Assembly (NCBI GenBank): GCA_029204225.1
Contig: CM055102.1
Span: 51,426,039-51,490,038, forward strand
Reading direction: 5' to 3'
Source of the DNA: Diphasiastrum complanatum
Taxonomy: Eukaryota; Streptophyta; Lycopodiopsida; Lycopodiales; Lycopodiaceae
Length of the DNA stretch: 64,000 nucleotides
The stretch's first letter is position 1. The number at the start of each line of letters is the position of its first letter. Under the pieces are notes generated by a model. The model saw nothing but the letters and a program-made list of their open reading frames with translations, was not told the DNA's origin and searched no databases. Positions 55,109 to 64,000 of the stretch are shown here, in pieces. The position numbers and the translations under genes were made by a program.

Positions 55109-55937
55109 ATAGATCATCCAGGAAAATCTCCAAATTTTTTTTGCAAATATTCTTTGAATGACGCCTGCATAACTTGTTGAAAGGTACTTGGGGCATTACA
55201 AAGTCCAAACGACATCACTTTGTAGGCATAGGTTCTCCATTTCGTGGCGAATGTTGTCTTGTGTTGATCTTGCAGCGCTATTTTCACTTGATTGTAGCTG
55301 TTGAAACCGTCCAGAAAACTGTAGGCTTCTGCTCCTGCTACTCTGTCCAGAACACTTTTCATAAATGATAAGCAAAAATGATCCTTCTTGGTAACTACAT
55401 TTAACGCTTTTAGGTTCACACAAATTTGCATCTTGCCGTTCTTCTTGGGTACTATGACTATTGACGATACTCATTCTGTGTGGTGGATCTATCTTGGAGA
55501 CTTTCGCCATGGTCGATCTCTGTGGCGACTGAGCTGGTACTTTCTTCATTCCATAGCGATCTGGATCCATATGTTGCAGGACCTACTCATCAGTCAGCTT
55601 AGTCTCCTTGTTGTAGGTAAAAGCATGTTGCCAAGGGACTAAATCATCGTCCACAAGATTCTCAATAGCTTCCGCTGACAGCCATGCTACATTGATCATA
55701 CTCACCTTGAAAGTAATGGGTGTGTCCAAGGTATAGCACTTGGGTGAAGATGTGTTGGGTTCTGGATCTGAATCCGGTTGACAAGTATGCCCAGCCATAC
55801 AGGCAACGGTTGCCAATGCATTCGTCCATCTTACAATATTCGTTTCAGAGTCCTAATGACCTCCCTTGGCTTGCCTTGGGTGATCAATTGTGTGATCGGT
55901 GGTGGACGATCCGTCATCAGCTTTTGGGGTAAATCCT
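55109..55937 (-). pseudogene. Gypsy A5 pol fragment (linker and RT N-terminal half)
   Basis: The linker (55583-55937) is homologous to 20049-20400. The RT half (55114-55431) reads MQICVNLKALNVVTKKDHFC, then FLDGFNSYNQVKIALQDQHK, TTFATKWRTYAYKVMSFGLC and NAPSTFQQVMQ. The catalytic region is reached out of frame just before the cut at 55109 (IFLDDL). It supplies the RT part that is deleted in Gypsy A1. Confidence 0.8.
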
Positions 55938-55939
55938 TT

Positions 55940-56600
55940 TGTCAAAGTCGATCTCCCTGTCTGCCAAAGCTGCATTCTTGGAAAGCGGACTAAGATTCCT
56001 TTTAGATCGAGTCATAGGCATGCAGTAAAAGGTCACAACAAAAGGTCTGTTAGATGTTGTTCATTTAGATATATGTGGACCTATGCAAACTCCATCATTG
56101 TTAGATGCAAAGTATGTCATTACCTTTATTGACAAATTTTTCAGAAGAATAGATGTTTACTTTATTAAGCAGAAATCGGAGGCTTTCATCAAGTTCAGAA
56201 AATTCAAAGAGCATGTAGAAAATCAAACTGGCAAATGAAACAAAGCACTGAGGTCCGACAACAGAGGAGAATACATCTCCACCAAATTCAAGGAGTACTG
56301 CCTTAACAACGACATTGAACAACAATATATTACCTCCTATTCGCCTCAATCAAATGGTCTTGCTGAGAGAAAGAACGGAACCTTAGTTGAATTGGCAAAG
56401 TGCATGTTATCACATGCGACACTTTCGAAGTCTTTTTGGACTGAAGCTATTTCAACAACAACCTATATTCAGGTCTCTCAGACAAAACACCATTTGAAGT
56501 TTGGACAGGTACCAAACCTTCTTTATCAAACTTACGAGTTTTTGGATGTACTGCTTATGCGTAGATTCCTCATGATCTCACGAAGAAGCTCGACTTACAG
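55940..56600 (+). pseudogene. Copia 8 integrase, 5'-truncated
   Basis: It begins VCQSCILGKRTKIPFRSS (end of the HHCC domain), then, in shifting frames, RRIDVYFIKQKSEAFIKFRK, LRSDNRGEYISTKFKEYCLN and QSNGLAERKNGTLVELAKCM, then SKSFWTEAISTTTYIQ. At least three stops or frameshifts occur. Confidence 0.8.
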
Positions 56601-57030
56601 ACTATCAAATGTATTTCATCAGCTACACTACTTCAGATCAATCTTACAAGTTGTTCGATCCCATCGAGTCGAAGATATTCACTAGCCGGGATGTCATCTT
56701 CATTGAAGATCAGTTTATCGACCTCAAGGGAAAAGGCAAAGCCCATGTACCCAACTTGTCTGACTCTTCCGACATATTGAACTTCAAAGTTCCTTAGTTG
56801 ACTATTCCCATTGAAGGTACAAGCTCATCTACTTTCGACGAACAACATATCAATGGCAAATACGAAGATGATGTTATAATTCAGCAACTACAATATGATG
56901 AAAATGATCCACTTCCTCTATTCCCTAGAAGATCATCAAGAACTAGCAGACCACCTATCAGGTATATCGATGAGTCTACAGCCTACCTTGTTCAGGAGCC
57001 GACGATTGTCGAAGAGGCACTCAGTTAGCC
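56601..57030 (+). pseudogene. Copia 8 integrase-RT linker
   Basis: The frames 56609-56797 and 56798-57028 read KLFDPIESKIFTSRDVIFIE, then an acidic/Ser/Thr-rich linker and RRSSRTSRPPIRY, the usual end before RT. Confidence 0.75.
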
Positions 57031-57714
57031 CGATTTCAATCTCTGGAAAGAAGCCATGGATAAAGAGTATTTATCTCTTATCAAGAACCAGACATGGACA
57101 ATTGTCAAATTACATGCTAGCAAAAACGTAGTTGATTGAAAATGGAAGCAGACGAAAGCATCGACAGAAGAAAAGCTCGACTTGTTGCCAAAGGATTTTC
57201 TTAGGTATACAACGTCGATTACATTGAGACCTCTAGTCCAGTAGTCAAGCATTCTTCTATTCAACTTTTATTATCATTTGTTGTTGTAACAGATTTGGAA
57301 ATACATCAAATGGATGTACAGACAACATATCTCAATAGAGTTATTGAAGAAGACATTTACATAATGCAACATGAAGGTTATATTATCGAAGGTAAACACA
57401 ATCATATATGCAAACTCCATAAGGCACTTTATGGCTTGAAGCAATCTACTCAAGCATGGTTTCAGAGGACCAATACTTTCTTTATTGATCAAGGCTACAT
57501 ACTAAGCTCTTCAGATTTGAAAATTTACTTCAAGACAGTGTAGCAGTCTTTTATCATTATCACTTTATACGTGGACGACACATTGCTCTTCGACAATAAT
57601 ATCGATCTGATAAAAGAAGACAAGTCAATGCTATCTTCCGAATTTGACATGACCGATCTGGGCGAAGCTCATTACTGTCTTGGTATTCAAATCCACAGAA
57701 ACAGAAATTGAAAA
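57031..57714 (+). pseudogene. Copia 8 reverse transcriptase
   Basis: DFNLWKEAMDKEYLSLIKNQ; out-of-frame RT block 2; then LEIHQMDVQTTYLNRVIEED, LHKALYGLKQSTQAWFQRTN, catalytic ITLYVDDTLLF near 57560-57592 and DMTDLGEAHYCLGIQIHRN. Stops at 57541-57543 and near 57710. Confidence 0.85.
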
Positions 57715-58523
57715 TTGATCTACATTACTCAACAGAGGTACATCTACAATATCTTAGTTAGATATAATCTGATTAATTGCAAGTTAGCTCTCTCACCAAT
57801 GGAACCAGGTCTCAAATTGTCAAAGGACCAATGTCCCCAAACAATCGAAGACAAGGAGCAGATGCATGAGTATTCTTATCATTCGATAATAGGATCTCTT
57901 ATGTACGTAATGATTCATACCAGGCCAGACATAACATTTGCAGTCAGCTCCCTAAGTCAGTTTATGACTAACCCTGGTATAACACATTGGAAGGCTCTTA
58001 TCAGAGTCATGAGATATCTTCGAGCTAATATGGACTTTTGCATTTGTTATGGAGTAGTTGACAACGACAAACTCAATCTACTCAATGGTTACACATATGC
58101 AAGTTGGGCAGGAGATATAGACACCCGTAAATCCACTTTTGGGATTACATTCTTCCTCAACAATGGTCCTATTTCCTGGAACAGTCGCAAGCAATCTTTG
58201 ATAGCTCTATCTTCTATAGAATCAGAGTATATCGCAGCCTCACAAACTCAAAGGAAGCAATTTGATTGAGAAACTTACTTTCAGATATCGGTCTGAACCA
58301 ATACGCAACGACATTATTATTTTGTGATAATCAAAGTGCTATCGCCTTGTCAGCCAACCCTAGACTTCATTCTAGGAGTAAGAACATTGAACTCAAGTAT
58401 CACTATGTTAGAAGCAAAGTTCTCAACAAAGAGGTCAGATTGCAGTACTGTCGAACGCAAGATATGATAGCAAATATTCTTACCAAAGCATTAAGCTTGG
58501 ATACACACAGAATGCAAGTTTAA
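57715..58523 (+). pseudogene. Copia 8 RT end and RNase H
   Basis: Frame 57715-58269: SLMYVMIHTRPDITFAVSSL, NGYTYASWAGDIDTRKSTFG and PISWNSRKQSLIALSSIESE. After one frameshift, frame 58266-58523: LLFCDNQSAIALSANPRLHS, KNIELKYHYVRSKVLNKEVR and QDMIANILTKAL. All Copia RNase H landmarks are present. Confidence 0.9.
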
Positions 58524-58539
58524 AGCTGATATTTTTACC

Positions 58540-58635
58540 ATGAATGCAAGATATGATAGTAGATATTTTTACCAAAGCATTAAGCTTGGAACTAAGTTTA
58601 AAGTAAGGCATTCATGGATTCAGATTAAGAGGGAG
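58540..58635 (+). other. Short duplication and polypurine tract before the 3' LTR
   Basis: The words GCAAGATATGATAG...TTTTTACCAAAGCATTAAGC, near the end of RNase H (58460-58500), are repeated at 58546-58590. The polypurine tract is AAGAGGGAG (58627-58635). Confidence 0.7.
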
Positions 58636-59606
58636 TGTTGGATTATTCTCCTACTAATTGCTTCGCGTTTTTACACAGTTTGCATAACTACTCATAAACG
58701 GCTCACAGTGTCGACATTTTTGGCATTTTCATCTTTTGGGATTTTCTCTCACTTTGGCTTTCTCGCAAATGCCAGATGTCTCACATGCTAGAAAAATGAC
58801 GCTGACGAAGACTTTCGCATTTTTTGCATGACAGTTTGCGTTCATTTCTGCAGAGTAACAGTTTACGTTTAAATCTGCAGACAGACTATTTACGACCAAA
58901 GCCACCGACTTGCATTAATTCATCAACAAGTAATTTTTGAGAAGTCCTAACTGGATGGATGCCAGCACATCACAGCCAACTGGATGACGCATTTGACGAC
59001 CTAATTGCTTAGAATAAATAGTTGTTCATATTCCTACATCTCAAGCTTTGAAGCATGAAGATCAATCATGAAGTATTGAATAGTTAGCATTCTCTCTCAA
59101 GCCTGCGAGCTTGACACTCCTGAGCATTCTAGCTCACTTCTTTAGAGTCGATTAGAGATTGCTATTGCACTTACTGCTTATCAGCATTGTGCTTAATTCA
59201 GATTTATTTTAGTTGCTCAGAGATAGCTTAGAGTACGCGGCTTCAATCCTCATTTACATCTGTTTTGTTTTCATATTGAATCAATACTATATTCTTATTG
59301 CGTTCAGGTTCATCTCAGAATATATGCATTTCTGTAGTTCTTTGCGATTGATTATTTGTCTGATAATTCAATGCTTAATGTTTGGCTACATAATCACTGT
59401 AGTACTAACGATTTCAAAGTTAGTTACTATAAGATTGAACGTGATTTCTATTACTATTGTTTTGTTCAAAATTGATAGACGTAGTCATGCATAGAGAAAG
59501 AGAAAGATAGTTTATTCTGCGGCACACGATAAGTTTTAATTCTGTTTGTTTGAATTCTTTTTATTCGATTCTATTCGACCTATCTTTTACACATCTCTTT
59601 CCAACA
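58636..59606 (+). repeat. Copia 8 3' LTR, 971 bp
   Basis: It starts TGTTGGATTATTCTCC directly after the polypurine tract and ends TTTCCAACA, so the termini are TGTTGGA/TCCAACA. No second LTR is visible, because the 5' half of the element is gone. Confidence 0.85.
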
Positions 59607-61035
59607 TGATATGTTGAGGATGATTTCCCTCGGTGCATGCACTACTACTATAGTAGGTGAACAAAAAATCAAATATTGCGCGGTTGTTTGCAGAAGCGGA
59701 AGAGCAGATAATCAGACAAAGCAATAAGAATGTCAAACAGGAAGACATAGTAGCAAAGCATACAATCTTGACAAGAACTCTGAATGCAATAAAGGATAGT
59801 GATTGATTCAGATTAGTGTATAGAAATACATGTCAGTTTGATGCTATGAATACAAGACAATAGCAGGGTGAAACTGCGTGCCTTGGAAGCTAAATCTGCT
59901 CTATAAAAGCTATGACCTTATTCCTGACAATCAGTCTAAAGAATGAATCAATGCATGAAAGCATCTACAATGTCTGTCTCTAATTCACTTCATATATATT
60001 AAGATTATCGTGGATGCTGCTGTCATTGTCCAAGTCATTGCACAGTACAGGAAGTGAGCATGAGAAGGCTTCAACTATTCAAAGTCGAGCAAGTAGCTAT
60101 CATGGCCAGTTTAGTTGGAGTAGCCGACAAGTCGATATGTTGGACAAGTCGGGTTTCCTCGATATGTCGGTTGAGTCAACAAGTCGGACCCCCCAATAAG
60201 AAGGCCAACTCGGCTTCCCCGATATGTCGGCCAACCCCAACAAGTCGGATGCCATTCTCTTGCATGTCTTCAGTTATAGAGCATTTCTGCATAGTGTGCG
60301 ACAATGCATGTAAAACTGCAATGATATGAATGGAACTACATGGGATTTAGGAGAGTAGAGGAGATAAATCCAACACCATTTTTCCTACATCCATATATTA
60401 AGGACAATAAAGTCATGTATAAGTTCTTATAACATAATAACATGAAATGACCATGTGGCTTGACACACTCTCTTGTTAGTCTTAGTTTTGAAAAACTTTC
60501 AGTTCTTCTAGTGATCTATTCTTAACTATTTATCTATATTATTCATCAATGCAAGTGCTTTACAATTATTGCCTACAAACTAGCAATGAGACCATTAAGA
60601 AATAGCCTCGCCTTTGTAAGGTCACCAAAAACTTGCCAACTTTTGTTATACTCTAGGATGTCTACTTGATGAGATTATGATTTCTAAAAAGAATCATCTA
60701 AATGGGTCCAATAGGTCTTACTTTTTTGTTCCAATATAAAGACTTTCAGATTAGTATCTTTAGTGATATATAATTTTGAGCAAAATGAAGAATCTATTTT
60801 TTGAGGAGTTAACTCCTTTTTATAGATATGAGTAACATGTGAGAAATAAAAGAGTGTATGGAAATTACATTTTATAGAATAGTGTATGGAAATTACATAT
60901 TGCTTGCTACATATTAAACTCTCTTTCACATCCTCTCTTTATCCCTCTCCTTCCATGCCATACCTTAGCCAGAGACCTCCATTTGCTAGCATGCCACGTG
61001 CTATGAAATTTCACAAGCAAGATACAAGGAAAACT
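59607..61035. other. No gene seen; short duplication at 60146-60251
   Basis: AT-rich sequence without a recognisable domain. It contains a 45-bp unit (AAGTCGG...GATATGTCGG...ACAAGTCGGA) at 60146-60190 and again at 60207-60251, with about seven differences, and a further related CGACAAGTCGATATGT upstream at 60125. Confidence 0.4.
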
Positions 61036-61039
61036 CGCA

Positions 61040-61224
61040 GATGATTTACTCGCAAAATGTCAAAACCCAAGTCTTGGCAGAGGAGGTGGGGCTTCAACAT
61101 GTTTCTTCAAGGGAATGTGTGGGTAATATCTTCAACAAATCATTGGGAAAAGACTTATTCATTAAGCATAGATGACATCTTGGTTTATGTTCTAAATCTC
61201 TGCTAAAACTAGTTGAAGAGGGAG
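61040..61224 (+). pseudogene. Copia 9 RNase H end and polypurine tract
   Basis: The plus strand reads VGLQHVSSRECVGNIFNKSL, then GKDLFIKHR*, the typical C-terminal end of Copia pol. The polypurine tract TGAAGAGGGAG lies at 61214-61224. Only the last 60 codons are present. Confidence 0.75.
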
Positions 61225-61500
61225 TGTGACAATTGTCAACTAGTTTTCTACTTTACTGGTTAGTTTGGCGATTTGAGCCTAAATGAGGCCAAATGTGCAA
61301 ATAAACTGTACATGGTTAGTTCACACTTGTAAAATCAGTACACATGACCATTTTAAAATTGGGTCCAATTTCACTTAGTCACTTAGTCACTAAAAGTTCA
61401 TTTTGCTTTTGGCCAGTATGACTATTTTATGAGCCAAATTCATGAAGGTATATAGCTTTTGCATTTTTTAAATTTCGGATAGATGTTGTGACAAAATAAT
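61225..61500 (+). mobile_element. Copia 9 3' LTR, start visible, end unknown
   Basis: TGTGACAATTGTCAACTAG follows the polypurine tract at 61225 and is a standard LTR start. I cannot place the other end, so the right coordinate is only nominal. Confidence 0.6.
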
Positions 61501-61856
61501 ACCAACATCATTATCTCTCCGATGCATGTAAAGTGTTTGCCAACTTTCTCACATCGCTCGCCCCTTATCTAAAATAATTCCATGCCCATGTGGAATGTAT
61601 TCTCAAATTCACTACCCATGGCAACTGCCACTATTATTGATCTATACGTTAGTGACTAGGGATGGTTAGTGACACTTTCTATTCCAAAGCATCAACAGGG
61701 GCAAATTCAAGCTGATCTAGCCATACTCACACGAGGAGACTGGCAAACTTTGGACCTAATAAGTTGACAAGTTTTTGTTGTGGAAAGGAAAGCTTGTTAT
61801 AGGCTTTCTCTGGACCAGCAATGATGAGGAAACATATGAGTACGCTGGCTTGTGTT

Positions 61857-62215
61857 AAGTGTAAGGCAGCTGATCAATGAAGGAATTTTGAAAGTTGAGT
61901 CTTGCATGAGAGACTTGGTATTTTGAACGGACGCTAAGGGACAGTTCGTGTTCGGACTAGTGCGAACTCTGGGTGCATGTGTCTGATTCAAAGAGAGCTA
62001 CTTGAAGCCAAGCTCGACGTACACTTCTTGCTTTGACTGTGAGGCAACTGACCAGTGATGGAATTGTGAAAGTCAAGTTTTGCGTGACGGACATGGTGCT
62101 TCAAACAAACGCGAAGAGATAGTTCATATGTGGATCAAACTGGTGCGACCCTTTGGCTCTCCACGAGGTCAATGGTTACATTTGGGCTGATTCAAAGAGC
62201 TACTTCAAGCTAAGT
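61857..62215 (+). repeat. Diverged tandem duplication of about 170 bp
   Basis: Unit 1 (61857-62020) and unit 2 (62036-62215) share in order: AGGCAGCTGATCAATGAAGG / AGGCAACTGACCAGTGATGG, then GGAATTNTGAAAGT, GACAGTTCGTGT / GATAGTTCATAT, and GATTCAAAGAGAGCTACTTG / GATTCAAAGAGCTACTTCAA. Translated, both read like VRQL(I/T)(N/S)(E/D)GI(L/V)KV. Stops occur in each, and I do not recognise the protein. Confidence 0.6.
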
Positions 62216-63061
62216 GAGAGGTGCATTGCGGAGTACTCAATCTTTGCCTACCTTAAAGAGCCAAGAAGGAAAAGTATCAAGATCAGGTTGGGACAAGGAG
62301 AGAAATCAAGGTGCAGAAGCAACAAGGCACGGAGTGGACCATAAAGTGGGCAATCAAACGATAAATCCTTTGGCTCATGGAGCCTTGATACTTGTGCGGA
62401 ACTGATCAAATCTAGAGCTCAGGGAGCTCAACACAAAGTGCATCAAGGACAAATCAGAAGCTCAAAGGAGTTCCAAAGTCAAAAGTCAGAAGCGACAGGG
62501 GCGAACATTTCAAAGAAAGGCCTCTGTCACCAGTTAATAAGGTTCTTGGGTTTCACAAAAGCGATATAAAATCTATGCTTTTCCCAGACAAAGAGATATT
62601 TTTAAGTTATGTAATTTTTCAGTACAAAGAGCTGAGCCTCCGACTTGTGGTGTGCCAGCTTCAATGTTAATAAAAAGTGGCCAGTAAATTGAGTATTGTG
62701 CCAAGCTTAAATGTATAGTTATTTTAATTGGGGGACACCTTTACTTTAATCTGACATCTGATGAGGACATCAGATTTTATAAAGGTGAGGTGGATGTTGT
62801 AAGCTACCTTTACAAAGCTTTACTTCCGGCGCCACCGGCGCCAGCAGCGCCCCTGCTGCTCCTGGTGCGACTGTGACCAGAATCCAGCTGGCGCCAAGTT
62901 CCTATGGCTGAAAATCTTTGATCGGTTCTAGCGAAGTCCAGAGAGCTCAGATTGATGTGCAATCACCTCACACGATCTAGGCATGATTAAAGGAAGCATG
63001 GGGATCAATAAAATCTAGAGAGAGAAAATGACTTTCTAGAGAGAGAAAAAATGTGCTTTAC

Positions 63062-63105
63062 CAGCCTAGGTAGAGTGCTTGGTATGAGGGGGGTGCCGAA
63101 TCCCA
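63062..63105 (+). other. tRNA/SINE-like patch
   Basis: CAGCCTAGGTAGAGTGCTTG resembles a tRNA D-arm/A box with a short D loop. GGTGCCGAATCCCACC, shortly after, can form a T-stem (GGTG/CACC) around a B-box-like CCGAATCC. The spacing between them is too short for a whole tRNA. It may be a SINE head or chance. Confidence 0.3.
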
Positions 63106-63392
63106 CCAATACTATAGGGGAGTGCGGGTTGCGACTCAGGGCGAGCTCCAACCAAGTCTCAGCCTCCCTTGCTGGAATGTTGTCCGGGCACTCGCCTTGG
63201 CATGCCAGCTCCCCGGAGACTAGGGTCGGTCACACACTTGAAATGTAACCTTCTCAGATTTATCAATAAAGTGGGATTTTCTTAAAACTGACTCTGATTA
63301 CCTTCTGGGTTTCAGTGTTCGGTAAAAGCGCCAATTGTAAGGCCGCTTCAAAAATTTTAAGTTGGCACATAGCTGAGAGTCGTATCCCGGGA

Positions 63393-63466
63393 CGCCAGCG
63401 GTATGCCGTCAGGACCATTCGGTCCGTGGCGCCAGCGGTATGCTGTCGAGACCATTTGGTCCAGGA
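63393..63466. repeat. 37-bp GC-rich tandem duplication
   Basis: CGCCAGCGGTATGCYGTCRR starts at 63393 and 63430. Each unit ends with an inverted GGACC/GGTCC around ATT (GGACCATTCGGTCC in the first; the second has one change). Confidence 0.85.
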
Positions 63467-64000
63467 ACTGGTTGTCTCCATATTTGTCGCGGCTTGTGGT
63501 TCTGAGTATTTCTTGCATGAACGCGAATGGGTTAAGCTCTTGGAGAACTGGCTCTAACCTGTCGGCTGAATTGGATGGCTTGCTTGGGTGGAAGTTACCT
63601 GTTTATGGTTGTCTAGTCTAGCATGGCGCCAGGTTGGAAGACTGTTATGTCATATAAATTAGTACTTGTGTGAATAGACTTGGAATTTAGATAATTCTAA
63701 GGTTAAAGTGTTTCATTTCTTAGACCTTAAATATCTCTTTTTGCATAAATAAATTTCGATGGAATGATAGTTTCTATCTCTGCGGTTGAAAATATTTGAA
63801 GGGAAAGTCATGTTTGTAATAAAGTGAATCATTTTGTGGAATGCACTTATTACTGACTTCTCTTGGAAATGGACATTTTCATATATCATCTTTCCAATTA
63901 ACTTTTATTGAAATTGATAATTTCTTTCAAAGGAGGGGTGAAGTGATGGAATAAAATTCTATTTGGGAGTTTCTGGGTTGCATAGTTTTCGGAAGAGAAC

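Larger units (their letters stand above)
62216..64000. other. No intact gene; several small repeats
   Basis: I see no supported gene. The segment 62908-62981 matches 14934-15003 (leader of Copia 2). The words AATAAAGTGGGATT near 63264 may be a poly(A) signal of an element. Two further patches (63062-63105 and 63393-63466) are listed separately. The remainder to 64000 is AT-rich without features. Confidence 0.4.

Noticed and set aside
63062-63105. A functional tRNA gene
   Set aside because: No acceptor stem, no anticodon arm, distance between A-like and B-like boxes too short.

Overview
The window looks like repeat-rich nuclear DNA of a land plant with a large genome. The reasons are one intronless gene for a plant-type histone H2B (32309-32731, + strand), LTR retrotransposons with plant-type primer-binding sites (initiator tRNA-Met for Copia, tRNA-Asp for one Gypsy family), long CT/GA and CA microsatellites, and no prokaryotic gene organisation. 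A fern or other non-seed plant is my guess, from the mass of decayed Copia/Gypsy DNA and an alga/animal-like hairpin behind the H2B gene. That is inference only. H2B is the only intact gene I can support. A decayed exon of an ABCC-type transporter (13103-13400, - strand) is the only other host-gene trace.

Layout. 1-1430: 3' part of a Copia pol (-). 1514-5860: Gypsy family A copy 1 (-), with gag fused to RT by an internal deletion and two partial LTR ends. 5861-8290: unassigned DNA and very long CA and CT microsatellites. 8290-10215: a 1.9-kb degenerate satellite. 10216-13100: no recognisable gene. 13430-15519: Copia LTR, PBS and gag (+). 16316-18992: PBS and a 2.66-kb putative LTR (-) abutting a Copia gag (18993-20048, -), which itself sits in Gypsy A copy 2 (20049-24840, -). 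25480-29480: 5' half of another Copia (-) with a TTCNNGAA-rich LTR. 29480-31060: small pol fragments. 32100-32800: H2B with promoter and 3' hairpin. 33740-35580: decayed pol fragments and a hairpin flanked by direct repeats. 35602-37473: Gypsy A copy 3 (+). 37480-39212: Gypsy C pol (-) and an LTR end. 39800-40895: Copia LTR and leader remnant. 40901-50430: Gypsy B (+), split by a complete 5.4-kb Copia (43603-49036) with 5-bp target duplications. 50401-54950: Copia pol (-), split by a 2.7-kb non-autonomous LTR element with its own target duplications. 54951-55108: inverted LTR fragment. 55109-55937: Gypsy A pol fragment (-). 55940-59606: 3' part of a Copia (+) with its LTR. 61040-61225 onward: 3' end of one more Copia. 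The rest holds small duplications and a tRNA/SINE-like patch.

Nearly all content is nested retrotransposons in different stages of decay. Several junctions give a relative order: Gypsy B before Copia 6; Copia 7 before the 2.7-kb element; Gypsy A2 before Copia 4. The observations I rate highest are the canonical-looking histone 3' stem-loop with a purine-rich downstream element behind H2B, the 8.3-10.2 kb satellite, the alternating-orientation CTCTCGC motif array in the Gypsy A leader, and the non-autonomous element with G-box palindromes in its LTRs.
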